Of a stretch of DNA of 64,000 nucleotides, positions 63,088 through 64,000 are shown one piece after another. Under the pieces are notes generated by a model. It was not told the DNA's origin. It ran no database searches and worked only from the letters and a program-made list of their open reading frames with translations. The translations under genes and the position numbers were made by a program. How positions within the stretch are numbered: position 1 is the first letter of the stretch; the number at the start of each line of letters is the position of its first letter. This DNA is from Streptomyces aurantiogriseus (GTDB lineage: Bacteria > Actinomycetota > Actinomycetes > Streptomycetales > Streptomycetaceae). Location of the stretch: NCBI RefSeq assembly GCF_014649375.1, contig NZ_BMSX01000011.1, positions 124,001 through 188,000 of the forward strand. The letters are read 5' to 3'.

Positions 63088-64000
63088 ATGTCGGCAATGA
63101 GCAACAGCAACTGGTCCCGCCGATCCCTCTTCCGGGCCGCAGCGGGCATGGCCGCCGCCGGCACGCTGGCCGCGTGCGGCAGCAACAACGGGCGGTCAGG
63201 CGGTGGTTCGGGCACCGGCCTCGTGCAGTACTTCCACGCGTACGGCGAGGCGGGCACCGAGCAGGCGATCAAGAAGTACGCGGCCGCGTACGACAAGGCC
63301 AAGGTGACGACGCAGTGGATCACCGGCTCGAACTTCGAGAGCAAGCTCTTCGCGAGCCTGCTCACCAAGAACGCGCCCGACCTCTTCGAGTTCCACCCGC
63401 AGATCCAGCTGGTGAAGAGCGGTCAGGTCGCGGACCTCACCGACATCATCGAGCCGGTGAAGGACGACTTCAACCAGGCCGACATCCAGTCGCACACGGT
63501 GGACGGCAAGATATACGGCGTCCGGATGATCGACGACCCGCAGTTCTTCTTCTACCGGCCGTCCCTCTTCGAGAAGGCCAAGGTCGAAGTGCCGCAGACC
63601 CTCGAGGAGTTGCTGGAGGTCGCCGCCAAGCTCACCACGGACAAGGTCAAGGGCGTCTACCTCGGCAACACGCTGCAGGCCGTCATCCGCCCGATGATCT
63701 GGGCGGCCGGCGCCGACACCCTCGACCAGAACAACAAGCCCGCCTACCACACGGACGGCGTCGTCGAGGGCCTCAAGCAGATGCGCAAGCTGTTCACCAG
63801 CGGCGACCTGCTGCTGGACGCCCCGGCCGACTACTGGGACCCCTCCGCGCTCGTCCAGGGCCTCACCGCCGTCCAGTTCTGCGGTATGTGGGCCATGCCG
63901 GCCATGCAGAAGGCGCTCGGCGACGACCTCGGCGTCTTCCCTTTCCCCAAGGTCGGCGCCGCCGGCAAGCCCTCGGTCTACAACGGCGGCTGGTCCATGT
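63088..64000 (+). CDS. Sugar ABC transporter substrate-binding lipoprotein (partial)
   Basis: Open to the window edge; 304 codons visible. The signal has twin Arg (RRSLFRAAAGMAAAGTL) and lipobox LAAC, Cys30, then a Gly/Ser linker. The body is the extracellular solute-binding type 1 fold (GLVQYFHAYGEAGTEQAIKK, GKIYGVRMIDDPQFFFYRPS, AVQFCGMWAMPAMQKALGDD). Captures a sugar for an importer encoded beyond the window. ATG 63088 has AAGGA upstream. The ROK gene just before it suggests regulation by sugar availability. Confidence 0.92.
   Translation, partial: MSAMSNSNWSRRSLFRAAAGMAAAGTLAACGSNNGRSGGGSGTGLVQYFHAYGEAGTEQAIKKYAAAYDKAKVTTQWITGSNFESKLFASLLTKNAPDLFEFHPQIQLVKSGQVADLTDIIEPVKDDFNQADIQSHTVDGKIYGVRMIDDPQFFFYRPSLFEKAKVEVPQTLEELLEVAAKLTTDKVKGVYLGNTLQAVIRPMIWAAGADTLDQNNKPAYHTDGVVEGLKQMRKLFTSGDLLLDAPADYWDPSALVQGLTAVQFCGMWAMPAMQKALGDDLGVFPFPKVGAAGKPSVYNGGWSM

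Overview
The window is very GC-rich, with strong third-position GC bias, many GTG starts, Shine-Dalgarno (SD) sites of the GGAGG type, and gene families typical of Streptomyces (DUF2637, DUF3040, MEDS/HATPase regulators, PucR, AldO). It is almost certainly a Streptomyces chromosome. I saw no rRNA, tRNA, CRISPR array, insertion sequence or phage module. The DNA looks like an ordinary chromosome arm with several eroded genes.

Layout. 1-5852 (minus strand): a compact operon encoding a complete bacterial ubiquitin-like pathway: a membrane protein with a PLD-like cytosolic part, an FHA-like/RING-like zinc protein, an E1, an E2 with HPN and catalytic Cys, a YbjN-like protein, a beta-grasp ubiquitin-like protein, a JAMM peptidase fused to a large C-terminal region, and one more gene cut by the window edge. 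This is the most interesting locus. 6172-14678: an AIF/NDH-2-like flavoprotein, a TetR regulator divergent from two secreted GH43 arabinan-degrading enzymes (CBM13 and CBM42), DUF3040, a HAD phosphatase/GT2 glycosyltransferase pair and an SRPBCC protein. 14939-19857: a membrane protein divergent from a SIR2-STAND-like NTPase (a likely defence protein), followed by an orphan LanC-like cyclase with a CCG zinc motif.

19809-28695: purine catabolism, with XdhC, an AzgA-type permease, the three xanthine dehydrogenase subunits, and a divergent PucR regulator. 28846-34361: a TPR-like protein, a DUF6461-like protein, GntR, an FhuF-like ferric reductase behind a perfect iron box, DUF2637 and an RsbW-like ATPase. 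34573-35277: a GH38 alpha-mannosidase pseudogene in three frames. 35352-43378: a secreted protein, an HTH-TM-extracellular regulator, a PP2C-like protein that seems to have lost its metal ligands, a TrmB/LuxR-like regulator, DUF456, a PPOX enzyme, and HxlR with a divergent NADPH reductase. 43356-46597: DNA alkylation repair (Ogt, and Ada-AlkA with contracted glycosylase motifs) and RsgA.

47004-56972: an M20 amidohydrolase with an ArsR-type regulator, a STAS/MEDS-HATPase pair, PhoD, AraC, the stump of a VOC gene, a UvrA-like ABC ATPase and an uncharacterised protein. 56985-64000: an ECF-like/zinc-finger/TM/CBM2 fusion, a radical SAM enzyme divergent from alditol oxidase AldO, a ROK repressor, and a sugar ABC binding lipoprotein that runs off the window. 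ROK and the transporter share an upstream sequence motif, which suggests one sugar-alcohol or sugar regulon.
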